A stretch of DNA of 64,000 bases. Source: Ideonella_A intermedia_A. GTDB lineage: Bacteria > Pseudomonadota > Gammaproteobacteria > Burkholderiales > Burkholderiaceae_C. The DNA is taken from the NCBI GenBank assembly GCA_943370175.1, contig CALRPU020000020.1:40591-104590 (forward strand), written 5' to 3'. Position 1 is the stretch's first letter. Every line of letters starts with the position of its first letter. Made by a program: the position numbers and the translations under genes. The notes below the pieces were generated by a model. It did not search any database and had not been told where the DNA came from. It saw only the letters and a program-made list of their open reading frames with translations. Of the stretch, positions 56,340 through 63,909 are shown piece after piece.

Positions 56340-57358
56340 GGGCGGGGCTCCTTCGACCCGGCGGCGTGGCCGCTGCGGCCGATCCACAGCGAGCCGATGC
56401 CGCGCGGCAGGAAGCGGATGACCAGCAGCAGGAACAAGCCCAGCGAGAGTTGCCAGCTGTTCGGGAAGTACAGGCTGGAGAACGAGCGCACGATCTCCAG
56501 CACCAGCGAGGCCAGGAACACCGCCACCACGCTCTGCCAGCCCGCCAGGATGGCGACGAAGACGAACTCGCCCGAGGTCGTCCAGAAGCTGAAGTTGGGG
56601 TCGATGTGGCCCAGCGACATCACCGTCAGCGCCCCACCCGCCCCGCCGACGAAGGCCGCCAGCACGAAGTTGATCGCCATCGCCTGGCGCACCGAGCCGC
56701 CCAGGTACTCCACCCGCAGCTCGTTGTCGCGCATGGCCAGCGTCACCAGGCCGCGGGTCGAGTCGAAGTAGATGCGCGCCAGCAGCGCGAACACGATGGT
56801 GAAAGCCAGGGTCACGCCGTACATCACGTAGCCCGGGTTGTGGGCCGGGTTCAGGTCGGCCAAGGGCAGGCCGAACAGCGTGGGCCGCGCCATGTTGAAG
56901 CCGTCGGAGCCGCCCAGCGCGTCGGTCTTGACGAGGATGCCGTAGGCCACCATCGACATCGCCAGCGTCAGCATCGCGAAGAAGATGCCGCGGTAGCGCG
57001 ACAGCAGCGGCGCGAACGGGGCGGCGACCAGCGTGGACGCGAGCCCGCCCACCAGCGTCAGCCCGATGGCGTCGGTGAAGCCCAGCTTGGCCGACACCAG
57101 CGCCGCCGCGTAGCCGCCCACCGCGAACACCAGGCCCTGGCCGAAGGACACCACGCCGCCGCGCATCAGCAGCACGATGCCCAGCGACACCAGCCCGTGC
57201 GACGCGGCCAGCGTGATCAGGAAACTCAGCCACTTGGGCATCCACCAGCCGGCGGCCAGCAGCACCAGCAGCGTGACGACGCCCACCAGCCACCAGCGGC
57301 GCGGGGCCCCCGTCGGGCGCGGCACCGCGGCGGCACCAAGGGGAAGGCTTGCGCTCAT
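56336..57358 (-). CDS. livM: branched-chain-type ABC transporter permease LivM
   Basis: A 340-residue inner-membrane permease with about nine hydrophobic helices after a 20-residue Pro/Arg-rich start. Family segments: LASHGLVSLGIVLLMRGGVVSFGQGLVFAVGGY, RYRGIFFAMLTLAMSMVAYGI, GSDGFN and ARIYFDSTRGLVTLAMRDNELRVEYLG, the EAA-like coupling loop. Start and stop both overlap neighbours by four bases (livH upstream, livG downstream), so the permeases and ATPases are co-translated. Confidence 0.92.
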   Translation of the reverse strand: MSASLPLGAAAVPRPTGAPRRWWLVGVVTLLVLLAAGWWMPKWLSFLITLAASHGLVSLGIVLLMRGGVVSFGQGLVFAVGGYAAALVSAKLGFTDAIGLTLVGGLASTLVAAPFAPLLSRYRGIFFAMLTLAMSMVAYGILVKTDALGGSDGFNMARPTLFGLPLADLNPAHNPGYVMYGVTLAFTIVFALLARIYFDSTRGLVTLAMRDNELRVEYLGGSVRQAMAINFVLAAFVGGAGGALTVMSLGHIDPNFSFWTTSGEFVFVAILAGWQSVVAVFLASLVLEIVRSFSSLYFPNSWQLSLGLFLLLVIRFLPRGIGSLWIGRSGHAAGSKEPRP

Positions 57359-58251
57359 ATCTTCCTCGCCTGAATGCGCTGGAACAGGCCTTCGGGCCGG
57401 AACACCAGCACCAGCGCCATCACGATGTAGATGGAAAACAGCTCCGCCACCGGCGCCAGGTGCACCGCCAGCGAGCGCGCCAGGCCCACGATCAACGCGC
57501 CCACCGCTGCGCCCGGGATGCTGCCCAGCCCGCCGATGATCACCACCGCGAAGCTGACGATGATCACGCCCACCGACACGCCCGGCTGCACGCTGATCAT
57601 CGGCGCGGTGAAGGCACCGCCCAGCGCCGCCAGGAAGATGCCCACCGAGAAGGCCAGCATGTACACCCGCGACACGTTGACGCCCATGCTGGACGCCACC
57701 TCTTCACTGTGGATCACGGCCAGCACGATCTTGCCCTGGCGGGTGCGGTTCAGGCCCCACCACACCAGGCCGCCCACCAGCACCGCGATGCCGAACAGCA
57801 CGAAGTCGTACAGCACGTAGATCTGGCTGCCCACTTCGACGTTGCCGAACAGGCCGTAGGGCTCGGACACGTAGTACGGGTTGGCGCCCCAGATCAGCTT
57901 GGTGACGTCCTCGAAGATCAGGAAGGTGGCGTAGGTCACCAGCACCAGCAGCACTTCGTCGCGGCCGTAGAAGAAGCGCAGCAGGCCGCGCTCCGTCAGC
58001 GGCGCAAGCACCGCGGCCACCACCACCGCGGCCAGCAGCATCGCCAGGATCGACCAAGCCGGCGCCAGCTTCCACGTGGCCACCAGCCCCACGAAGGTCG
58101 CCGCCGCGTAGGCGCCCAGCGCGTAGAAGCTGCCGTGGGCGATGTTCAGGATCTTCAGCACGCCGAAGACCAGGGTCAGCCCGAGGGCCACGATGAACAG
58201 CCAGGACGCGTAGCTCAGGCCGTCGATCAGGATGGTGAGTGCAAGGGCCAT
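57355..58251 (-). CDS. livH: branched-chain-type ABC transporter permease LivH
   Basis: A 298-residue permease with about eight helices. Typical LivH sequence: LIDGLSYASWLFIVALGLTLVFGVLKILNIAHGSFYALGAY at the start (the NIAHG motif) and ERGLLRFFYGRDEVLLVLVTYA, GGLGSIPGAAVGALIVGL and FRPEGLF near the end. It pairs with LivM. It follows the binding-protein gene by 41 bases and overlaps livM by ATGA. Confidence 0.93.
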   Translation of the reverse strand: MALALTILIDGLSYASWLFIVALGLTLVFGVLKILNIAHGSFYALGAYAAATFVGLVATWKLAPAWSILAMLLAAVVVAAVLAPLTERGLLRFFYGRDEVLLVLVTYATFLIFEDVTKLIWGANPYYVSEPYGLFGNVEVGSQIYVLYDFVLFGIAVLVGGLVWWGLNRTRQGKIVLAVIHSEEVASSMGVNVSRVYMLAFSVGIFLAALGGAFTAPMISVQPGVSVGVIIVSFAVVIIGGLGSIPGAAVGALIVGLARSLAVHLAPVAELFSIYIVMALVLVFRPEGLFQRIQARKI

Positions 58252-58292
58252 GGTGGGCGTGCCTTGGTGCGGTGGTTCGGCTCAGGCGGCGC

Positions 58293-59621
58293 TCAGTTGC
58301 ACACGGCGCCCTTGAAGCCGGACTTGATCCAGTCCTCCGACTTCATGCCGGCCGGCGGGTTGACGCATTCGGCGTTGAAGCGCTGCACGTCGTCGAGCAC
58401 CACCATCTTCTTGGCCGCGTCGTAGCGGGTGCGGCCGATGGCGGTTTCCTGGATGGCCTGGTGGCCATTGCCCAGCACCATGCGGATCTTGCCGGCCGGC
58501 GAGTCCCATTCGCTGTTGCGCAGCGCGGCGGCCAGTTGTTCCGGCGTGGGCTTCTTGCCGCCGTTGGCGGCCATCGCCTTTTCCGCGGCCAGCTTCAGGC
58601 CCAGCACCGCCTGCACCATGCGGTACGGGGCCTGCACCGGGTAGACGTTGTAGGCCTTCTGGTAGATGCCCCACCACCAATCGTTGAGCGCCGACTTCGG
58701 CGACATCAGGCCGTAGGCCCCGCGCGCGCCGATGATGGCGCCGTCGGGCATCTTGTCGCCCAGGCCGGGCAGCACGTGGTCGGCCGCCGACAGCACCACC
58801 TGCGAGCGCTTGAACAAGCCGCGCGGACCCGATTGCAGGATGAAGGCCTGCAGGTCGCCGCCCCACAGGCTGGAATGAGTGACGTCGGCGGGCTTGGACA
58901 TCAACGCCGAGATTTCGGTGCCGTACTGGCCGGCGCCGAACTTGGGCAGCAGGTCTTCGCCGACCTTGGCCTCGGGGTAGACCTTCTCCATGGCCCAGGT
59001 GAAGTCCTTCTTCGAGTCCTGGCCCCAGGCGTAGTCCTGGTTGATCATGTTGAAGCTGCCGACCTTGATGTTGCGCTGCTTGAGGTAGCGCACCAGGGCC
59101 ACGTTGTCCATGGCGGCGTGGGAGGCGGTGCGGAAGACGTAGCTGTAGTTGCCGTCCTCGAAGATGCGCGGCGTGCCGCAGTCGTACAGGATCAGGAACT
59201 TCTTCATTTCCTCGGCCACCGGCGCCACCGCCAGGCAGTCGCCCGAGCCCACGTAGCCGACCACGGCGTCGACCTTCTCGCGGTCGTACAGGTTGCGCAG
59301 TTCCTGCACCTGCTTGGTGGCGCCGCCGGCCTCGTCGACGTAGACCGGCTCGATCTTCATGCCGCCGAACCCCGTCTTGTTGTAGGGGGCCGGCGCGCTG
59401 CCGCTGTTGAAGGCCTCGATCACCACCTTGGCGCCGTTGACGGCGGGGATGCCGAAGCTTTCCGCCGCCTGGCCGGACAGGAAGCTGACGATGCCGACCT
59501 TGAAGGTTTCCTGCGCCTGCGCGCCGCTGGCCAGCAGGCCGGCCAGGGTGGCCGCGGCCGTGGCCAGGCCGCTGCGGGCCAGGTGGTGCCAGGATCGGGG
59601 GGTCGCCGAGATGAGGTGCAT
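58293..59621 (-). CDS. periplasmic substrate-binding protein of LivFGHM-type transporter
   Basis: A 442-residue type I periplasmic-binding protein. Signal peptide 1-36 ends GAQAQE after a hydrophobic stretch (ATAAATLAGLLASG). The mature domain opens FKVGIVSFLSGQAAESFGIPAVNGAKV, typical of Leu/Ile/Val-type and amide/urea-binding relatives. Distinct features are YDCGTPRIFEDGNY and Cys residues in GSGDCLA, FNAECVN and GAVCN. The cluster context (amidase, CoA ligase, crotonase) suggests an organic acid or amide ligand rather than an amino acid. GGAG six bases before the ATG. Confidence 0.9.
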   Translation of the reverse strand: MHLISATPRSWHHLARSGLATAAATLAGLLASGAQAQETFKVGIVSFLSGQAAESFGIPAVNGAKVVIEAFNSGSAPAPYNKTGFGGMKIEPVYVDEAGGATKQVQELRNLYDREKVDAVVGYVGSGDCLAVAPVAEEMKKFLILYDCGTPRIFEDGNYSYVFRTASHAAMDNVALVRYLKQRNIKVGSFNMINQDYAWGQDSKKDFTWAMEKVYPEAKVGEDLLPKFGAGQYGTEISALMSKPADVTHSSLWGGDLQAFILQSGPRGLFKRSQVVLSAADHVLPGLGDKMPDGAIIGARGAYGLMSPKSALNDWWWGIYQKAYNVYPVQAPYRMVQAVLGLKLAAEKAMAANGGKKPTPEQLAAALRNSEWDSPAGKIRMVLGNGHQAIQETAIGRTRYDAAKKMVVLDDVQRFNAECVNPPAGMKSEDWIKSGFKGAVCN

Positions 59622-59689
59622 GGGGGTCTCCGGTGGTGTTCTTGGGAAGGGACGAGAGGGTCGACGGGGGTCGACGGGTCGGTCGCGGC

Positions 59690-60562
59690 TCAGTTCAGGG
59701 GCCGGGCCGCCGCGCTCGGCCCGACGTCACCAGCCGCCTGCGGCAGCTCGATGGGGGTGTCCAGGTCCAGCCCGGTCATGGCAAAGCCGCGCTGGAAATC
59801 GACCATGTGCTTGTGCGCCCAATCGGCCGCCTCGGCGCCGTCGCGGCGCTTGATGGCGTCGACCATGCGGCGGTGCGCCTCCAGGTTGCGCTGGCGCGAC
59901 TGCGGCAGGCGCTGGTGGATCTGGAACAGCGTGGGCCGGTAGAACAGGCTGACCGGTTCGCGCGCCAGCATCAGCGCGCGGTTGTGGCTGGCCTGGCCGA
60001 TGAGGGCGTGGAAGGACACGTCCAGCGCCACCAGCGCCACGTCGTCGTCGCGGGCCGCGTCGCCTTGCCGATCGCCCACCTGGCGGGTCAACGCGGCGGT
60101 GGCCTTGAGGTTCTTGGCGAGCTGGGCCAGGTCGGTCGCGTCGGCGTGTTCGGCGGCCAGGCGCGCGGCCACGGGCTCCAGCGCGATCGCCACGTTCCAC
60201 AACTCGCGGAAGGTGACGCGCTGCAGCAGCAGCAAGCGGGTGGTGCGCGGCGCCAGGTCGTACAGGCCAGGCAGCGCCACGTACAGGCGCCGGCCCTCGC
60301 GGCGCTGCAGCAGGCCTTCCTGCTCGACCTGGCGGATGGCTTCGCGCACGGTGGAGCGGTGCACGCCAAAGCGTTCGCACAGCACCTGCTCGGTGGGCAG
60401 CGGCGCGCCGGGCGGCAGGTCGCCGTTGAGGATGTGGCGTTCGATGGCCGCGGACACCGCCTTGTAGGCCGGCTCGACCCGCACGCGTTGGAACACCAGC
60501 GCGGCGGCCGCCTTGGCCTTGCCGCCCTTGTCCGCCTGCACGCTGCTCGATGCCTTGGCCAC
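59690..60562 (-). CDS. GntR-family regulator, FCD (FadR-like) domain
   Basis: A 290-residue regulator starting at GTG with AGGAG nine bases upstream. The winged helix-turn-helix is at about 32-100 (LPTEQVLCERFGVHRSTVREAIRQVEQEGLLQRREGRR) and the FCD effector domain spans 115-260 (FRELWNVAIALEPVAARLAAEHA; metal-ligand candidates in ALDVSFHALIGQASHN and NLEAHRRMVDAI). It lies between the binding-protein gene and a crotonase gene and probably represses this cluster. A 13-bp perfect palindrome 72 bases upstream is its likely operator. Confidence 0.9.
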   Translation of the reverse strand: MAKASSSVQADKGGKAKAAAALVFQRVRVEPAYKAVSAAIERHILNGDLPPGAPLPTEQVLCERFGVHRSTVREAIRQVEQEGLLQRREGRRLYVALPGLYDLAPRTTRLLLLQRVTFRELWNVAIALEPVAARLAAEHADATDLAQLAKNLKATAALTRQVGDRQGDAARDDDVALVALDVSFHALIGQASHNRALMLAREPVSLFYRPTLFQIHQRLPQSRQRNLEAHRRMVDAIKRRDGAEAADWAHKHMVDFQRGFAMTGLDLDTPIELPQAAGDVGPSAAARPLN

Positions 60563-60596
60563 CTGGCTTGTCTCCTGGTGCGACTGCCGAGGCGGT

Positions 60597-60611
60597 CTGC
60601 ACCGGGTGCAG
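60597..60611. promoter_or_regulatory. 15-bp palindrome upstream of GntR gene
   Basis: CTGCACC-G-GGTGCAG is perfectly symmetric, and with one bulged T its arms extend through GGCGG/CCGCC (60591-60616). It lies 35 bases before the GntR start. It may be a second operator or a leader hairpin. Confidence 0.45.
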
Positions 60612-60633
60612 CCGCCTGTCTCGTGGCCGCATC

Positions 60634-60646
60634 TTTGTCGGACAAA
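60634..60646. promoter_or_regulatory. putative GntR/FCD operator
   Basis: TTTGTC-G-GACAAA, perfectly symmetric over 13 bases. It fits the TTGT-N-ACAA type dyads recognised by FadR-subfamily GntR regulators. It lies between the crotonase stop and the GntR start, well placed for autoregulation. No second copy was seen in the cluster. Confidence 0.6.
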
Positions 60647-60752
60647 CGGACGAGCGGAATGCCGAGAAACCCTGCCGGGTTAATGCGGAGCCAGGCGGAG
60701 CAAGGCGGAGCACGGGGGAGCGCAGCGGGGCGCACCGCCGCGCGTCAGGCGT

Positions 60753-61637
60753 TCACTCGAAGTGGGGTTCGTCCCACCACGGGAAGAAGTCCGGCATGTC
60801 GGTGGACACCTTGTTCGGGTAGGTGGGCGGGCGCTTTTCCAGGAAGGACGACACGCCTTCGCGGGCGTCGGCCGACTGCCCGCGCGACTGGATGGCGCGG
60901 CTGTCGATGCGGTGCGCGAACATCGGGTGCGGCGCCGCCGACATGCGCCACATCAGCTGGCGGGCCAAGGCCACCGACACCGGCGCGGTGTGGTCGGCGA
61001 TCTCGCGGGCCAGCGCCCGCGCGGCCGGCAGCAGGTCGGCCGGGGCGTGCACCGAGCGCACCAGGCCGCGGGCCAGCGCCTCGTCGGCCTGGAAGATGCG
61101 CCCGGTCAGCGTCCATTCCAGCGCGGTCTGCATGCCCACCAGGCGCGGCAGGTACCACGACGACGCCGCCTCCGGCGTGATGCCGCGGCGCGCGAAGACG
61201 AAGCCAAAGCGGGCGTCACTGGACGCCATCCGGAAGTCCATCGGCAGCTGCATCGTCACGCCGATGCCCACCGCGGCGCCGTTGATGGCGCCGATCACCG
61301 GCTTCAGGCATTGGTAGATGCGCAGCGTGGTCAGGCCGCCGCCGTCGCGGTAGACGCCGTTGACGCGGTGGGCCTCGCGGGCCTCGTCGGCGCGGGCGGC
61401 GTAGTCGAAGGTCTGGCCGCCGCTGGAAAGGTCGGCGCCCGCGCAGAAGGCCCGCCCGGCGCCGGTGACGATGACCGCGCGCACCGCGTCGTCGGCGTCG
61501 GCGGCGTCGAATAGCGCGTGCAGCTCGTCGCGCATCTGCGCGGTGTAGGCGTTGAGCTTGTCGGGCCGGTGCAGCGTGATGGTGGCGATGCCGTCCTGGA
61601 CGTCGTAGCGCGTGGTGTGCAGCGGGGGCAGGGTCAT
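60753..61637 (-). CDS. crotonase (enoyl-CoA hydratase/isomerase family) protein
   Basis: A 294-residue crotonase-fold protein. Substrate/oxyanion motifs: FCAGADLSSGG and VIGAINGAAVGIGVTMQLPMD. One catalytic Glu is present in GITPEAASSWYLPRLVG (equivalent of Glu164 in rat hydratase), but the position of the first Glu (usually GGGxELA) reads GIGVTMQ, so this is not a standard two-Glu hydratase. The C-terminus PDFFPWWDEPHFE is family-specific. It lies upstream of the GntR regulator in the same direction and probably handles the CoA ester made by the nearby ligase. Confidence 0.88.
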   Translation of the reverse strand: MTLPPLHTTRYDVQDGIATITLHRPDKLNAYTAQMRDELHALFDAADADDAVRAVIVTGAGRAFCAGADLSSGGQTFDYAARADEAREAHRVNGVYRDGGGLTTLRIYQCLKPVIGAINGAAVGIGVTMQLPMDFRMASSDARFGFVFARRGITPEAASSWYLPRLVGMQTALEWTLTGRIFQADEALARGLVRSVHAPADLLPAARALAREIADHTAPVSVALARQLMWRMSAAPHPMFAHRIDSRAIQSRGQSADAREGVSSFLEKRPPTYPNKVSTDMPDFFPWWDEPHFE

Positions 61638-61818
61638 GGGCGTCTTTCAGGGTGCGCCGGCAGGGGCCGGCAACGGGGTTGGCGGTGGCCCACCTTAGCG
61701 AAGCGCGGCGCGCGGCGCTGTCGCGCAATGGACGCCGGGCCGCCGATCGCCGACCGCTGATCGCCGACCGCGTGCCGCGGGCCCGGTGCCCGGGCCGCGC
61801 GGTCGGCGCCGTCGACGG

Positions 61819-62769
61819 TCAGTCCAGCGCCACCACCGTGTCGTCCGGCCCGGGCTGGCAGCCTTCGCCCAACGGCTGCCAGCCGCGGTGCACCACCACG
61901 CGGCCGGCGGCCAGGCAGAACTCCAGCCGCTCGGCGTCGGGCACCTGGCGCCGCACGAAATGGTCGATGGCCGCCGGCAGGCTGACCTGCAGCCGCTGCG
62001 CGTCGAGCAGCGCGGTCGGGTGGTCGTCCAGGTGCAACCACGGCAGCAGCGCCAGCAGGCGAACGGGCGGAAACTGCACCGCGAACTCGGTGGGCTGGTA
62101 GCCCTGGGCCAGCAGCCAGGCCTGCGCGTCGGCGCGGGTCTGCGGCGCGGGCGACGGGGCGGCCCACGCGGCGGCGAGCAGCTCGGCCAGCCATTGGTTG
62201 CAGTTCTGATAGGCCCGCGAGAACGGGTAGGCGTTCGCGCTGTAGCGCTCGCCCAGCAGGGCCAGCGCCTGGCGGCGGTCCAGGGCCGCGCGTTCCAGGC
62301 GGTCGGCCGCGTCGCCGGACAAGGTCACCACCGACACGTGCCCGCCGTCCGGGTCGTTCAGGCCGGTCAGGAAGCCCGACAGCCCTTCGTCAAACACGCG
62401 GGGGCGGCCTTCGTCGCAGGCGTAGTACAGCTGGCGGACGGCCCACCGCGTGTCCAGGCCCTCGCGCAGGCTCAACGCGGCGTGGGAATAGCGCACGCCG
62501 TACCGGTCCAGCGCCAGACCCGAGCGCGCCACCAGCGCCACGCGCCGGCCGCTGCGGTCCAGCTCGCCCTTGACGACCGCGGCAAAACGGAACAAGCGGT
62601 CTTGCTGGGTGGGCGTCAAGGTGGCCGGCGCGGCACAGGCGCGCAAGCCGGTGGCGCGGGCCGGCGCCGCGGTCAGCGCCATGCCCGCGCAGGCGAGGGC
62701 CATGGCAAGTGCCATGGCGATGGTGGGTGCCAGCGCGCGTCGCCGCGCGGCGACGCGCCAGGGGGTCAA
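61819..62769 (-). CDS. DUF2145 exported protein
   Basis: A 316-residue protein of the DUF2145 family, function unknown. A basic start (VAARRRALAP) and hydrophobic stretch ending AAPARATG indicate a signal peptide cut near residue 40. Conserved parts: VALVARSGLALDRYGVRYSHAAL, WAVRQLYYACDEGRP, YQNCNQWLAELLA (Cys-Asn as in NlpC/P60-like or transglutaminase-like folds), and AERLEFCLAAGRVV. The only upstream in-frame start is TTG at 62769, whose TTG overlaps the preceding stop (TTGA), implying coupling; an ATG at residue 19 would lose the basic region. Confidence 0.75.
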   Translation of the reverse strand: MTPWRVAARRRALAPTIAMALAMALACAGMALTAAPARATGLRACAAPATLTPTQQDRLFRFAAVVKGELDRSGRRVALVARSGLALDRYGVRYSHAALSLREGLDTRWAVRQLYYACDEGRPRVFDEGLSGFLTGLNDPDGGHVSVVTLSGDAADRLERAALDRRQALALLGERYSANAYPFSRAYQNCNQWLAELLAAAWAAPSPAPQTRADAQAWLLAQGYQPTEFAVQFPPVRLLALLPWLHLDDHPTALLDAQRLQVSLPAAIDHFVRRQVPDAERLEFCLAAGRVVVHRGWQPLGEGCQPGPDDTVVALD

Positions 62770-63254
62770 AGGCCCACCGGCGTGCTGCGCAGCTCGCGGT
62801 GCCAGTCGTCGCTCAGCACGAGAAAGAACGCCGTTCGCGGCCGACCCTCGGCGAACTCAACGCCGTAAGGACGTTGCACCGCCGTGACGGTGCCGCCGGC
62901 GGCAACGGCGGTGCGGGCCAGCGCCTCGGCCGGCAGCAGCAGGTCGAAGCCGGCGTCGGCCGGTGTCGCCCCCACGGGCTGCAGCGTCAGCCGCACTTGG
63001 CCCGGCCGCTCGGCCACGGCGGCCACGCGCTCCACGCGGTAGTCGCCCTCGGCCACCGTGCGCGCCGAACTGGTGCTGGACTGCTGGATGGAGCCACTGA
63101 GGCTGCCCACCGAGGTGGTCAGGCTGTCCGACGCCGAGGACGCGGCGGAGCTGGCAGCCTGCGCTGCCGGGCCGGCGGCCACGGCAAGCAGCGCTGCGGC
63201 CAGGGCCAGGACCCAACGGGCGTTGTGAGGACGGGTCAATGAGGTGGGGGTCAT
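62766..63254 (-). CDS. exported protein of unknown function, DUF2145 partner
   Basis: A 162-residue protein with a signal peptide (WVLALAAALLAVAAGPAAQA, about 15-34), a Ser/Ala-rich linker (SSAASSASDSLTTSVGSLSG) and a compact C-terminal part of about 95 residues (GDYRVERVAAVAERPGQVRLTL, FDLLLPAEAL, RPRTAFFLVLSDDWHREL). I do not recognise the domain. It overlaps the DUF2145 start, so the two proteins are probably made together and act in the periplasm. The ATG at 63254 is preferred over an alternative start 27 codons upstream. Confidence 0.7.
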   Translation of the reverse strand: MTPTSLTRPHNARWVLALAAALLAVAAGPAAQAASSAASSASDSLTTSVGSLSGSIQQSSTSSARTVAEGDYRVERVAAVAERPGQVRLTLQPVGATPADAGFDLLLPAEALARTAVAAGGTVTAVQRPYGVEFAEGRPRTAFFLVLSDDWHRELRSTPVGL

Positions 63255-63362
63255 GGCAAGTGGGCGGGCGATGGCAATGGCAGTGGGTTCGACGACGGTG
63301 CGAAGGCGCGAGGGCGCCAAAGCGCAAGCAACCACAAGCGATGCACGCGTCAGGGGCCGATG

Positions 63363-63719
63363 CTAGCCGCCGATGCGCTTCACCTTCCAACCCTCGGCCT
63401 GCAGCGCCAGCACCACCTTGTCGCGGTGCTCGCCTTGCAGCGCCAGGTCGCCGTCCTTCACCGCGCCGCCACAGCCGCACACCGCCTTCAGGCGCTTGGC
63501 CATGGCGGTGGCGGCCTCGTCGTCCAGGCCGAGGCCGGTGATCAGCGTGACCACCTTGCCGCCGCGCCCAGCCGTTTGCCGACCCACCCGCACCACGCCG
63601 TCGCCTGGCCGCACCGGGCGCTGCCCGCAGGCGCAGGCGGCCACCGGTTGCCGGCAGGCCGGGCACATGCGGCCCGCGTCGGTGGAATAGACCAGGCCGC
63701 CGGTTGTCGTTTTCTTCAT
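63363..63719 (-). CDS. yciH: SUI1/YciH-family translation factor
   Basis: A 118-residue protein with a Cys-rich knuckle at about 18-32 (MCPACRQPVAACACG) and a C-terminal eIF1/SUI1 domain (about 47-115: RGGKVVTLITGLGLDD, LKAVCGCGGAVKDGDLALQGEHRDKV, LQAEGWKVKRIGG). Bacterial YciH resembles eIF1 and affects start-codon fidelity. The ATG at 63719 begins MKKTTTGGLVYS, the usual family start; longer in-frame readings have no support. It stands alone and is divergent from the gene at the window edge. Confidence 0.9.
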   Translation of the reverse strand: MKKTTTGGLVYSTDAGRMCPACRQPVAACACGQRPVRPGDGVVRVGRQTAGRGGKVVTLITGLGLDDEAATAMAKRLKAVCGCGGAVKDGDLALQGEHRDKVVLALQAEGWKVKRIGG

Positions 63720-63909
63720 CGCCTGAGCCCCATCGTTCACGCCCTCCATCAAGCCCCAAGTGCCGTCGTCAGTGCCAGCCGCGGTCGCGAGACGGTTACA
63801 TCGGTTCACATCTGCATCGATTCCGAACGCATTTTCGCGCTCCAGTTTCCCCAGCGCCCGTCGATACCTTGACAAGAAGCCGTCAATCCAACGCCTGAAA
63901 GACCCCCCA

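Noticed and set aside
59661..59682. Repeated GTCGACGGG elements between the binding-protein and GntR genes as an operator.
   Set aside because: They lie downstream of the GntR stop and 40 bases before the binding-protein start, are not symmetric over a useful length, and differ from the palindromes upstream of GntR.
51581..61637. A genomic-island reading of the transporter/amidase cluster as a recent transfer.
   Set aside because: Its base composition and codon use look like the surrounding genes, and no integrase, tRNA or direct-repeat boundary was seen.
63869..63897. A full promoter (TTGACA at 63869-63874) for the gene at the right edge.
   Set aside because: The -35 is perfect but no acceptable -10 occurs at 16-19 bases, so only the inverted repeat is mentioned with that gene.
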